The notes under the pieces: model-generated | What the model was told of the DNA's origin: nothing | The model's database searches: none | The model's input: only the letters and a program-made list of their open reading frames with translations | Assembly (NCBI GenBank): GCA_029068025.1 | Contig: JAIEDJ010000383.1 | Span: 1 to 6,408 of the forward strand | Direction: 5' to 3' | DNA: 6,408 bases | From: Oscillospiraceae bacterium | GTDB lineage: Bacteria; Bacillota; Clostridia; Oscillospirales; Ruminococcaceae | Translations under genes and position numbers: made by a program | In this document: in pieces, positions 1-6,140 of the stretch | Layout of the letters: every line of letters starts with the position of its first letter | Numbering within the stretch: position 1 is the stretch's first letter

Positions 1-1
1 G

Positions 2-730
2 CCCTACCTTCAGAACGTCCGCCCCGATATTTACACCGCTTTCAACAAGCTCAAGCTCCGCTGCTTCCTCCAAATCGCCGGTAAACAAAAATGCGTTGTC
101 CCCGTGGACAAAGCGCACAACGACAGAAAGATCATTCAGCTCGCTGTAATCGCTGTAAAGCGGCGCGGCGACCTCCAGCACCGAATCCCCGAGCGAAAGC
201 ACGTCCCCCGACTTCACGAATTCGCAGTCAACATCATAGTGCTCCAATGCCGCCAGCAGCCTGCTGTAATTGTATGTCCTCGGTATCATATCCTCCGGAA
301 CATACGGCATAAGAACCGCTCCGACCGGAAAATTTCCGAGTATTTCGCTCATTCCGCCGAAATGATCGACGTGCGGGTGCGAAATTATCACATAATCCAG
401 ACGCTCCACGCCAAGCGCCTTCAAAGCGCCGGTAATGATATGTCCGCTGTCAAGATCTCCGCCGTCAATAAGCACATTATGCGTACCGGTCATGATCAGC
501 GAACAGTCGCTCTGTCCCGTATCAAGAAAGAACACCGCCGACTCATCACCGTTCAGTGTCACATACGGCTGAAACCCCAGCCCGACTGCGTTAAAAGCGC
601 CATGCGCACTCGGTATCCCGATATGAAAGAACGTTCTGTTCAGCAAAAACAGCACGACAACAACAAGCACCGCGATCCGGCAAATGTCCTTTATGCCGTT
701 TATTCTGCGCTTAAAACTTTTCTTTTGCAT
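2..730 (-). CDS. Membrane-anchored ComEC/Rec2-like metallo-beta-lactamase-fold hydrolase, partial (C-terminus outside window)
   Basis: The frame is open from an ATG at 730 to the window edge, giving 243 residues. Residues 1-15 are basic, and residues 18-30 (IAVLVVVVLFLL) form one membrane segment, so the catalytic domain should lie outside the membrane face. The domain opens with FFLDTGQSDCSLIM (67-80), which resembles the FIDVGQGDS-type start of ComEC-like beta-lactamase domains. LIDGGD follows, then the metal-binding HxHxDH motif at H118, H120, D122 and H123 (SHPHVDHFGG), and FTGDLE with D218 as a likely further ligand. The frame breaks off at DVLKVG, just where this family normally has HHGS. 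The ComEC channel domain is absent before the motif, so this is a stand-alone hydrolase of unknown substrate (nuclease or phosphodiesterase activity is possible), not the DNA uptake channel. The ATG lies one base after the ygiQ stop (TGATATG), with only a weak AGAAAG upstream, which suggests translational coupling. Confidence 0.88.
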   Translation of the reverse strand, partial: MQKKSFKRRINGIKDICRIAVLVVVVLFLLNRTFFHIGIPSAHGAFNAVGLGFQPYVTLNGDESAVFFLDTGQSDCSLIMTGTHNVLIDGGDLDSGHIITGALKALGVERLDYVIISHPHVDHFGGMSEILGNFPVGAVLMPYVPEDMIPRTYNYSRLLAALEHYDVDCEFVKSGDVLSLGDSVLEVAAPLYSDYSELNDLSVVVRFVHGDNAFLFTGDLEEAAELELVESGVNIGADVLKVG

Positions 731-731
731 A

Positions 732-2621
732 TCAATGCTTTCTGTTCTTTCCGCCGAGACCGCGCGAAGCCTTCGGCGACCCCGCCTTTGCGTTTGACGG
801 CGATCTTTTGCCGCCGACAGACGTATTCCGCTGCGCTCCCTTCTCCGGCGCAATCAGACAGTCCTTTCCGAATCCGATAAGATCCCGCCGCTTTGCGATA
901 GTCAGCGCCTTCTCCACAAGCGCGCGGTTCTTCGGCAGGAAGTATTGCAGCAACGCTCTCTGCATTGCCTTTTCCTCGGAAGTACGCGGCACGAACAGCG
1001 GCTCCATCGTATACGGATCAAGCCCGGTGTAGAACATTGCCGTAGAGATCGTCCCGGGCGTTGGATAAAAGTCCTGGACTTGCTCCGGACGGATATTGTG
1101 ACGCTTCTCGAACAGCGCCAGTTCTATAGCGTCGTTCAGCGTGCACCCGGGGTGCGAGGACATCAGATACGGCACGAGATACTGCTCCTTGCCGCATTTT
1201 TTCGTGGACGCGTAAAATCTCCGCTCAAATTCCTCGTAGACCTCAATATGCGGCTTTCCCATCAGATCGAGGACCCTGTTGCTCGCGTGCTCGGGCGCGA
1301 CCTTTAGCTGACCGCTTACATGGTTTTCGACAAGCTCGTCCAGAAACGCGCCGTTCTTCTCCAGCAGCATATAATCGAACCGAACACCTGAGCGGATAAA
1401 CACGCGCTTGACCTTTTTAATGGAGCGCAGCCGCCGCAGCAGTTTTATATAGTCGCTGTGATCGGCGTTGATGTTTTTGCACGGAGTGGGAGCCAAGCAC
1501 TTGCGCCCCTTGCAAAGCCCGTGCTCGTCCTGCTTTTCGCACGACGGGTGCCGAAAATTCGCCGTAGGACCTCCTACATCGTGAATATACCCCTTAAAGC
1601 CGTCCTTCTCGGACAGCATAACAGCCTCGTTGTAGACCGAATCCTCGCTTCTTGTCTGAACTCTGCGCCCCTGGTGAAGCGCTATGGAACAAAAATTGCA
1701 GAACCCGAAGCAGCCGCGGTTATGCGTGATGGAAAACTCTATTTCGCGTATAGCCGGAACGCCGCCGTCCTTTTCATACATCGGGTGATACGCCCGCATA
1801 TACGGCAGCTCGTAGGCATAGTCAAATTCCGACTGTGTGACAGATCTCTGCGGCGGATTTTGTACAAGCATGACCTTTCCGTGCCGCTGAATGACCGTCC
1901 GCCCGTAAACCTCGTCCTGCTCGTCATACTGCTTGCGGCAGGACTTTGCGTATGCCTTCTTGTTGTCGCGGACGATCTCAAACGAGTCGCACTGCACCGC
2001 CCCGATCGGCGTATTCTCGGGCGCGGTAAGATAGCACGTTCCGCGAAGATCGTGCATATCAGAGAGCTTCTGCCCCTGCTTGAAGCGGTTGAGCATTTCG
2101 GAAAGCGTGACCTCGCCCATGCCGTACATCAGCAGATCCGCGCCGCTGTCGACGAGTATCGACGGCATAACGGAATCACTCCAGTAGTCATAATGCGCAA
2201 ATCGGCGCAGTGAAGCCTCCAGACCGCCGATCTCTATCTCGGTTTCGGGGAACAGCCTTTTCAGCGCCCTGCAATATGTGATAACCGCGCGGTCGGGACG
2301 TCTGCCGCCGCGTCCTCCCGGGGAATAAGCGTCGTCGTTGCGCTTTTTGAGCGCGACCGTGTAATTCGATACCATGCTGTCAATGTTGCCGCCCGTGACC
2401 ATAAAGCAAAATCGCGGTTCTCCGAGCCGCATGAAATCCGCGTCACAAACGGGCTGCGCGATGATACCGACAGAGAACCCCGCTGCTTCGATCATACGTG
2501 AAATTATCGCGATACCAAAGGTAGGGTGATCGATATAAGCGTCACCGGTCACACAAATAAAGTCAAGCCTGTCCAGCCCGCGCTCGTTCATATCTTCTCT
2601 TGAAACCGGCAAAAACGGCAT
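732..2621 (-). CDS. ygiQ: YgiQ family radical SAM protein
   Basis: This 629-residue protein has the YgiQ (UPF0313) layout. An N-terminal domain (about 1-290) begins with FICVTGDAYIDHPTFG and carries the GGRGGRRPDRA and IGGLEASLRR blocks. The radical SAM core follows, with C304, C308 and C311 in NRGCFGFCNFC as the CX3CX2C ligands of the [4Fe-4S] cluster that cleaves S-adenosylmethionine. A second cysteine group, C361, C370, C375 and C381, lies inside the core. VAPEHAS (441-447), GKEQYLVPYLMSSHPG and QVQDFYPTPG are family blocks. The C-terminal tail (about 594-629) is basic and low in complexity. E. coli YgiQ is longer (about 740 residues), and about 600-650 fits my recollection of Firmicute members. 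The physiological reaction of YgiQ proteins is not known. The ATG is supported by GAGGTG nine bases upstream. The gene follows a hairpin-rich gap and abuts the downstream hydrolase gene. Confidence 0.95.
   Translation of the reverse strand: MPFLPVSREDMNERGLDRLDFICVTGDAYIDHPTFGIAIISRMIEAAGFSVGIIAQPVCDADFMRLGEPRFCFMVTGGNIDSMVSNYTVALKKRNDDAYSPGGRGGRRPDRAVITYCRALKRLFPETEIEIGGLEASLRRFAHYDYWSDSVMPSILVDSGADLLMYGMGEVTLSEMLNRFKQGQKLSDMHDLRGTCYLTAPENTPIGAVQCDSFEIVRDNKKAYAKSCRKQYDEQDEVYGRTVIQRHGKVMLVQNPPQRSVTQSEFDYAYELPYMRAYHPMYEKDGGVPAIREIEFSITHNRGCFGFCNFCSIALHQGRRVQTRSEDSVYNEAVMLSEKDGFKGYIHDVGGPTANFRHPSCEKQDEHGLCKGRKCLAPTPCKNINADHSDYIKLLRRLRSIKKVKRVFIRSGVRFDYMLLEKNGAFLDELVENHVSGQLKVAPEHASNRVLDLMGKPHIEVYEEFERRFYASTKKCGKEQYLVPYLMSSHPGCTLNDAIELALFEKRHNIRPEQVQDFYPTPGTISTAMFYTGLDPYTMEPLFVPRTSEEKAMQRALLQYFLPKNRALVEKALTIAKRRDLIGFGKDCLIAPEKGAQRNTSVGGKRSPSNAKAGSPKASRGLGGKNRKH
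752..778. repeat. GC-rich inverted repeat at the 3' end of ygiQ
   Basis: CGCCGA (752-757) and TCGGCG (773-778) are perfect inverted arms. Inside them, CGAAG (765-769) and CTTCG (771-775) form a second, competing palindrome around one base. They encode part of the glycine/serine/basic tail of YgiQ, so they may only reflect codon composition there. The inner part shares the nine bases CGCGAAGCC with the hairpin cluster at 2684-2692. No T-run follows on the minus strand, so this is not a terminator. Confidence 0.4.
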
Positions 2622-2630
2622 ATACGATCA

Positions 2631-2636
2631 CACCTC
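2631..2636 (-). promoter_or_regulatory. Ribosome binding site of ygiQ
   Basis: The minus strand reads GAGGTG here, nine bases before the ATG at 2621. It matches the 3' end of 16S rRNA well and fixes the ygiQ start. Confidence 0.8.
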
Positions 2637-2661
2637 ACTTATTTTTAAACGTTCGGCGGTC

Positions 2662-2714
2662 GGACTGAGCTTCGCTCAGCCCTCGCGAAGCCGATTCGCG
2701 TTTTCTCCGAAAAC
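2662..2714. repeat. Three tandem perfect hairpins in the epimerase-ygiQ gap
   Basis: The 116-base gap between the epimerase stop and the ygiQ start holds three inverted repeats with perfect 6-bp stems. They are CTGAGC/GCTCAG (2665-2670 with 2674-2679, 3-base loop, and GG/CC extending the stem past one mismatch), CGCGAA/TTCGCG (2684-2689 with 2695-2700, 5-base loop) and GTTTTC/GAAAAC (2700-2705 with 2709-2714, 3-base loop). A perfect 7-bp pairing, GCTTCGC (2669-2675) with GCGAAGC (2685-2691), would exclude the first two. In the mRNA they precede the ygiQ start by about 40-90 bases. The minus strand shows no T-run after any stem, so a classic terminator is not supported. The cluster may be a leader structure, an RNA stability element or a dispersed palindromic repeat. 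The rest of the gap holds only the ygiQ RBS. Confidence 0.65.
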
Positions 2715-2737
2715 ACTCATCAACTTCCCCGCCTCAC

Positions 2738-3640
2738 TCATTTAAAATTCTCTGAAATAAACTCCAGCAGCGGCTTGACGCGGACAAGCTCACGATTTTC
2801 CGCGTACCACCGATACGATTCCTCAAGCCCTTTTTCAAGCGGCTTGACCTCGGACATAAGCTCGCTCATAAGCTCGACCTTGAGCTTGTATCCATAGTCA
2901 TAAAACGGAAAATATTCCCGCTGCTCAATATCCTCTGTAACGAACCTGAACTCCGGCTTCTTGCCCAGAACGGCATAGCAAGCCGTCACCCATTCAAGAA
3001 CGTCGACCGTCACGGGATTTCCGACATTGAACTTCCGCTGCTGCGGCTTTTTCTCAAGCAATATCTCCATAAAGCGGCACATATCCTCGATATCGAAGAA
3101 TTGCAGCGGCATTTTCCCGTCCTTCGGAACATAGAACGGCAGATCCTTTTCCGCGCAGTCGAACACGAACGCCTCACGATAGAGGTTGTTCATCTTCCCG
3201 TACAGATACGGCGGGCGGATAATGTACGCGTTTGCGACAAGATCAAGAAGCGTGTGCTCCGCCGCGATCTTGTCCGTGCCGTACTTGCCCCAGATCGTGT
3301 TCATTCCGGTCATCTGATCCTCACGGAACGGCTGAGCCATTGTCTCGGGATAGACCGCGCTGGAGCTTACAAGTATGTATGTTCCGAACTCCCCAAGCGC
3401 GTCAACGAGCTTTTTAACGTCCTTTCCGTTATAAGCGCAGATATCCAGCACCGCGTCGAATTTACAGTCATTCAGCTCGTCCTTTTTGAGCTTCTGCCTG
3501 TCTGCCCGAATGAGCGTAACACCCTCCGATTGGGGACGAGTGCCTCGGTTGAGAACATAGACTTCATTTCCTTTAGCGGAAAAGTATTCGGCAGTGAAAC
3601 GGCTGGCAAAGACCGTGCCCCCGGTAACAAGAATTTTCAT
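2738..3640 (-). CDS. NAD-dependent epimerase/dehydratase (extended SDR family)
   Basis: This 300-residue protein begins with a Rossmann strand and nucleotide-binding turn, MKILVTGGTVFASR. The last glycines of the usual GxxGxxG are replaced (V10, S13), a variant I associate with a clostridial CSP41-like branch of SDR proteins. LNRGTRPQ (30-37) and ADR (46-48) are typical cofactor-specificity positions. The active site is visible as VSSSAVYP (S92-S94) and YGTDK (Y120, K124), the SDR Ser and YxxxK set. RPPYLYG (142-148) and FNVGNP (204-209) are further SDR blocks. A sugar-nucleotide or similar substrate is likely, but the sequence does not say which. An in-frame TTG four codons upstream would lie inside the Shine-Dalgarno site, so the ATG at 3640 is chosen, with GGAGGAA just before it. 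The gene follows the small membrane protein gene after 36 bases. Confidence 0.9.
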   Translation of the reverse strand: MKILVTGGTVFASRFTAEYFSAKGNEVYVLNRGTRPQSEGVTLIRADRQKLKKDELNDCKFDAVLDICAYNGKDVKKLVDALGEFGTYILVSSSAVYPETMAQPFREDQMTGMNTIWGKYGTDKIAAEHTLLDLVANAYIIRPPYLYGKMNNLYREAFVFDCAEKDLPFYVPKDGKMPLQFFDIEDMCRFMEILLEKKPQQRKFNVGNPVTVDVLEWVTACYAVLGKKPEFRFVTEDIEQREYFPFYDYGYKLKVELMSELMSEVKPLEKGLEESYRWYAENRELVRVKPLLEFISENFK

Positions 3641-3643
3641 AAG

Positions 3644-3650
3644 TTCCTCC
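3644..3650 (-). promoter_or_regulatory. Ribosome binding site that fixes the epimerase start
   Basis: The minus strand reads GGAGGAA, with GGAGG five bases before the ATG at 3640. An in-frame TTG at 3652 overlaps this site and so cannot use it as its own RBS. This decides for the 300-residue product. Confidence 0.85.
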
Positions 3651-3676
3651 AATCAAAAAAGTGTCATAAAATGTAA

Positions 3677-4348
3677 TTATCCAACTTTAAAAGCCGAATA
3701 AAATTGTTCCTCATTAAGAAAATTGTCAAACTCGCGGTAATTGATATGACACATTCTTTGTTCATCTGCAGCAATATCGATACGAACAGAGTATAGCCTT
3801 AAGAACTCCCCCTCCTTTTTCCAATATTTATAGAAGTCGTATAACCAACCTACTTCCCGAGGAGTTGTTCCTTGATCCCAAATTGTTATTCTAACCGATA
3901 AACCGCCGGTGTATGGGTAAATCTCATAATAGTTATCAACGAAGCTATAATCGGTATATGCCGTTATTCCGCGCGGTTTCAAGAACCCGTCCTGAATTAT
4001 TTTGTCAAATTGTGCAATGGCTCTTGCTCCACAATAGCCATCCTCTACAATTTTCCCAAATTCAGCGGATATGCCAAATTCAATTCCATCAAGTTCAAAA
4101 TACATCGTGCCTGCTTTATGATATTCCAGGAATGTCTGCATAGGAAATTCTCCGCCTTTTCTTTTACTGTTTGGGTACTTTTCCTGCACATATTCGAGTA
4201 TAGCCTTTTTATTAGCTCTATGCTCTGCCTGCCACGGCAGCAGCAAATTAGCGTTAAGAATGACAACCGTGACAACGACCAAAGCAGCCGTGCCCAAACC
4301 GATAAGAAATTTATGCAACAACCGCAATTTCTGAGACTTTTTTGTCAC
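3677..4348 (-). CDS. Single-pass membrane protein of unknown function
   Basis: I do not recognise a named family. The 223-residue product has a basic N-terminus (MTKKSQKLRLLHK), one strongly hydrophobic segment at about 14-37, and a soluble domain of about 185 residues that is probably outside the cell. The domain carries many aromatic residues, with blocks such as YFELDGIEFGIS (83-94), YEIYPYTGGLSVRITIWDQG (141-160) and GWLYDFYKYWKKEG (167-180), suggesting an alpha/beta domain. The start is GTG at 4348 because GGGGTGAT sits just upstream. A GTG nine bases earlier (4357) is in frame but lies within that site. Two hand-counted 60-base rows inside the gene give 37-38% G+C, against 60% in a ygiQ row and 50% in a deaminase row, so the gene may have been acquired separately. 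It lies between the deaminase and epimerase genes, 38 and 36 bases from each. A lipoprotein is unlikely because no lipobox cysteine follows the segment. Confidence 0.82.
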   Translation of the reverse strand: MTKKSQKLRLLHKFLIGLGTAALVVVTVVILNANLLLPWQAEHRANKKAILEYVQEKYPNSKRKGGEFPMQTFLEYHKAGTMYFELDGIEFGISAEFGKIVEDGYCGARAIAQFDKIIQDGFLKPRGITAYTDYSFVDNYYEIYPYTGGLSVRITIWDQGTTPREVGWLYDFYKYWKKEGEFLRLYSVRIDIAADEQRMCHINYREFDNFLNEEQFYSAFKVG

Positions 4349-4352
4349 GGAT

Positions 4353-4360
4353 ATCACCCC
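4353..4360 (-). promoter_or_regulatory. Ribosome binding site that decides the start of the membrane protein
   Basis: The minus strand reads GGGGTGAT, a near-complete match to the GGAGGTGAT complement of the 16S rRNA 3' end, four bases before the GTG at 4348. The upstream in-frame GTG at 4357 is part of this same site. Confidence 0.75.
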
Positions 4361-4386
4361 AGCAAATTCAATAGACTATCTGAAAA

Positions 4387-5655
4387 TCAGCTGCAGATCT
4401 CCCTCGCCAGCTTGTTTGCCCTCTGATAAATCTCGCGCTCGTCCACGGTAGCGAATTTCCCGTCCTCATACAGGATCTTTCCGTTGACAACGGTCATCTT
4501 GACGTTCTGCTTGCTGCCCGCGTAAACGATATTCTTCATAATGTTGTGCTCAGGCTGCATATTCGGCTTTTGGAGATCGATGACAGCGAGATCGGCGAGC
4601 TTTCCCGCCGCCAGAACGTCACAGTCTTTAAGCCCCATAGCCAGAGCGCCGCCCTTGGTCGCCATTTCGAGAACATCAAACGCGGGACACGCGGCCGCGT
4701 CGTTTTCGCGAACCTTCTGCAAGCCCGCCACAAGGAACATCTCGCGGAACATATCCAGACAGTTGTTGGAAGCCGCGCCGTCCGTGCCGATGGCGAAGTT
4801 TTTCATTCCGTGCTTTCTCATCTCGCAGATAGGCGCGATTCCGCTCGCGAGCTTGAGATTTGAAGCGGGATTGGTCACCATCCAAAGCCCCTTGTCGCGG
4901 AAGATCTCCATGTCCTTTTCGTCGAACCAAACGCAGTGGAATCCGCCGCCGCCATACTCGAACATTCCCAGCTTGTCAAAAAGCTGAGTAGGAGTCATTT
5001 TATAGCGGTCAAGACAGCCGTCAACCTCGGCTTTGGTCTCGGAGTTATGCGCGAACAGCGGAGCCTTGAGCTTTTGGGCAAGCGCCGCCATACCCTCAAG
5101 CGTTTCGCGCTTGGTGGTATATTCCGCGTGGAATCCCAGCTGATACGAGATCAGCGGATCAAACGAATTATAAGTATTGTATTCCTCTTCGCAGCCCTCG
5201 ACCGTGCCGCCGAAATCGTTGATAGAGCCGCAGATCACAGCGCGGAAGCCCATATCGGTATTTGCCTTGGCGAAGGACGGCAGCTTGAAATACATATCGA
5301 AGCACGATGTGATTCCGCTTGTGAGGTACTCCATATTTCCGAGCTGAGTGAACACATAAATAGCTTCCTCGGTGAGCTTAGCCTCGTGCGGAAATACCTG
5401 ATTATACAGCCAGTCGTTAAGCGGCAGATCGTCCGCGAACGACCGCAGAAACGTCATAGCGGTATGCGTATGCGCGTTCTTGAAGCCGGGAATGATCAGA
5501 TTTCCGCCGAGATCGATCTCGCGGTCGAACGTCTCCCCGTCCGCCTTCTCCGCGCCGACATAGGAGATCTTAACGCCGTCGGTGCGCAGCTCGCCCTCAA
5601 TAATGTTCTCATTCTCCATTGTAAGGATCTTCGCGTTGTAAAATCTAAGCTTCAT
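4387..5655 (-). CDS. mtaD: MTA/SAH (or 5'-deoxyadenosine) deaminase-type amidohydrolase
   Basis: This 422-residue metal-dependent amidohydrolase matches the 5-methylthioadenosine/S-adenosylhomocysteine deaminase family, which removes the 6-amino group of adenosine-type nucleosides in S-adenosylmethionine salvage. A small N-terminal beta domain precedes the barrel. The metal site is complete: H62 and H64 (NAHTHTAMTFLRSFADDLPL), H203 with catalytic E206 (AHNSET), H240 (FHCVW) and D292 (GTDGAASNN). The MTFLR...ADDLPLNDWL block and GTDGAASNN...LDMF are strong family marks. C299 stands where relatives usually have N or D. The C-terminal beta strands (GKLADLAVID, VNGKILYEDG) close the fold. The ATG at 5655 is chosen because GGAGGAA lies eight bases upstream. 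An upstream in-frame GTG (5718) would overlap the preceding gene. Exact substrate preference (SAH, MTA, 5'-deoxyadenosine, adenosine or guanine-type) cannot be read from the sequence. Confidence 0.88.
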   Translation of the reverse strand: MKLRFYNAKILTMENENIIEGELRTDGVKISYVGAEKADGETFDREIDLGGNLIIPGFKNAHTHTAMTFLRSFADDLPLNDWLYNQVFPHEAKLTEEAIYVFTQLGNMEYLTSGITSCFDMYFKLPSFAKANTDMGFRAVICGSINDFGGTVEGCEEEYNTYNSFDPLISYQLGFHAEYTTKRETLEGMAALAQKLKAPLFAHNSETKAEVDGCLDRYKMTPTQLFDKLGMFEYGGGGFHCVWFDEKDMEIFRDKGLWMVTNPASNLKLASGIAPICEMRKHGMKNFAIGTDGAASNNCLDMFREMFLVAGLQKVRENDAAACPAFDVLEMATKGGALAMGLKDCDVLAAGKLADLAVIDLQKPNMQPEHNIMKNIVYAGSKQNVKMTVVNGKILYEDGKFATVDEREIYQRANKLAREICS

Positions 5656-5663
5656 ATCAGTAA

Positions 5664-5670
5664 TTCCTCC
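5664..5670 (-). promoter_or_regulatory. Ribosome binding site that fixes the deaminase start
   Basis: The minus strand reads GGAGGAA, eight bases before the ATG at 5655. It supports the 422-residue product over an extension to a GTG at 5718, and it falls in the 29-base gap after the preceding gene. Confidence 0.85.
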
Positions 5671-5684
5671 GTCATTAATATAAT

Positions 5685-6020
5685 TCAAGTCCGTCGTGAT
5701 CTTTGTATCTGTTCCCACTTTTCCGGCGAAGTGTAGTATTTAAAGTTCAGCTTGCCCAAACCGCAGATCCCAGAAAGCCTTGTCTCGGAAATCAATTGCA
5801 AAACCCGCCCCGTTTTTGTGTAGTAAGCCAGAACGCAGACGCTTCCCGCCGTCAGCACCCAGACAACATCATTTCCCGAGACGTTAGCAAAGAATCCGCT
5901 GCCCCGAAGCATTTTAAGCAGATCGCCGCATGAAGCGCCGTCATCTATTACGACGGTTCTCACATGGCTGTTGACATCATCGCCCATACAGACGCTGTCC
6001 CTATCAACTGTAATTTTCAT
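5685..6020 (-). CDS. Small protein of unknown function (111 residues)
   Basis: I do not recognise a named domain. The product starts MKITVDRDSVCMGDD, continues with an acidic helix-forming stretch (DDGASCGDLLKMLRGSGF), a hydrophobic beta-rich centre (VVWVLTAGSVCVLAYYT, 52-68) and a C-terminal LNFKYYTSPEKW block. It has no signal peptide or membrane segment long enough to be certain, so a cytoplasmic alpha/beta protein is likely. The style, a small acidic-start protein next to other orphan small genes, resembles immunity-type proteins of gut Firmicutes, but that is only an impression. The ATG has a strong GGGGGAGAA site upstream. The gene stands first after the inverted-repeat gap and 29 bases before the deaminase, so it may be co-transcribed with it. 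Confidence 0.75.
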   Translation of the reverse strand: MKITVDRDSVCMGDDVNSHVRTVVIDDGASCGDLLKMLRGSGFFANVSGNDVVWVLTAGSVCVLAYYTKTGRVLQLISETRLSGICGLGKLNFKYYTSPEKWEQIQRSRRT

Positions 6021-6024
6021 TTCG

Positions 6025-6033
6025 TTCTCCCCC
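6025..6033 (-). promoter_or_regulatory. Ribosome binding site of the 111-residue protein
   Basis: The minus strand reads GGCGGGGGAGAA ahead of the ATG at 6020, with the purine-rich core GGGGGAG six bases from the start codon. It supports this ATG over the internal one at residue 12. Confidence 0.75.
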
Positions 6034-6048
6034 GCCTTAAACCGTGTT

Positions 6049-6140
6049 ATACTTATCCCACTTAGAGTTTTCTATAAAAATATAGGTAAATGTGCGGAAG
6101 TTAGCGCACTTATCTCAATAATCTAAAGTGGGATTAGTAT
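6049..6140. repeat. 92-bp element bounded by 18/19-bp inverted repeats
   Basis: The left arm (6049-6066) reads ATACTTATCCCACTTAGA. The reverse complement of the right arm (6122-6140) reads ATACTAATCCCACTTTAGA. They differ by one substitution and one inserted base. Inside lies an A+T-rich stretch and a second perfect 5-bp stem, GTGCG/CGCAC (6092-6096 with 6105-6109). If the ends are set at CTTATCCC (6052) and its partner (6137), both sides are bordered by TA. The last base of the upstream gene's stop codon lies in the right arm. No T-run follows on the minus strand, so a simple terminator is not supported. It could be a small non-autonomous transposon (MITE-like), a pair of operator sites in front of the 111-residue gene, or a structured leader. 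No convincing -35/-10 pair was found. A TATAAC at 6051-6046 (minus strand) is a weak -10 candidate. Confidence 0.7.

Noticed and set aside
104..880. Long plus-strand open frame of 258 codons
   Set aside because: It lies opposite the hydrolase and ygiQ 3' end, shows no domain, is rich in His/Arg/Gln as antisense frames are, and has no convincing RBS. The minus-strand frame has the HxHxDH motif.
1458..2213. Plus-strand open frame of 251 codons inside ygiQ
   Set aside because: It is antisense to the radical SAM core, where the minus frame carries clear conserved motifs. No plus-strand gene signals are seen.
2662..2714. Rho-independent terminator after the epimerase gene
   Set aside because: The stems are present but no T-run follows them on the minus strand. 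A TTTT follows one stem only in the plus direction, where no gene ends.
5656..5718. Upstream GTG start for the deaminase (443 residues)
   Set aside because: The extra 21 residues overlap the preceding gene and do not look like a family N-terminus, while the ATG at 5655 has a strong RBS.
4936..5736. Plus-strand open frame of 266 codons opposite the deaminase gene
   Set aside because: The minus-strand frame has the full metal site of an amidohydrolase. The plus frame shows no family features.
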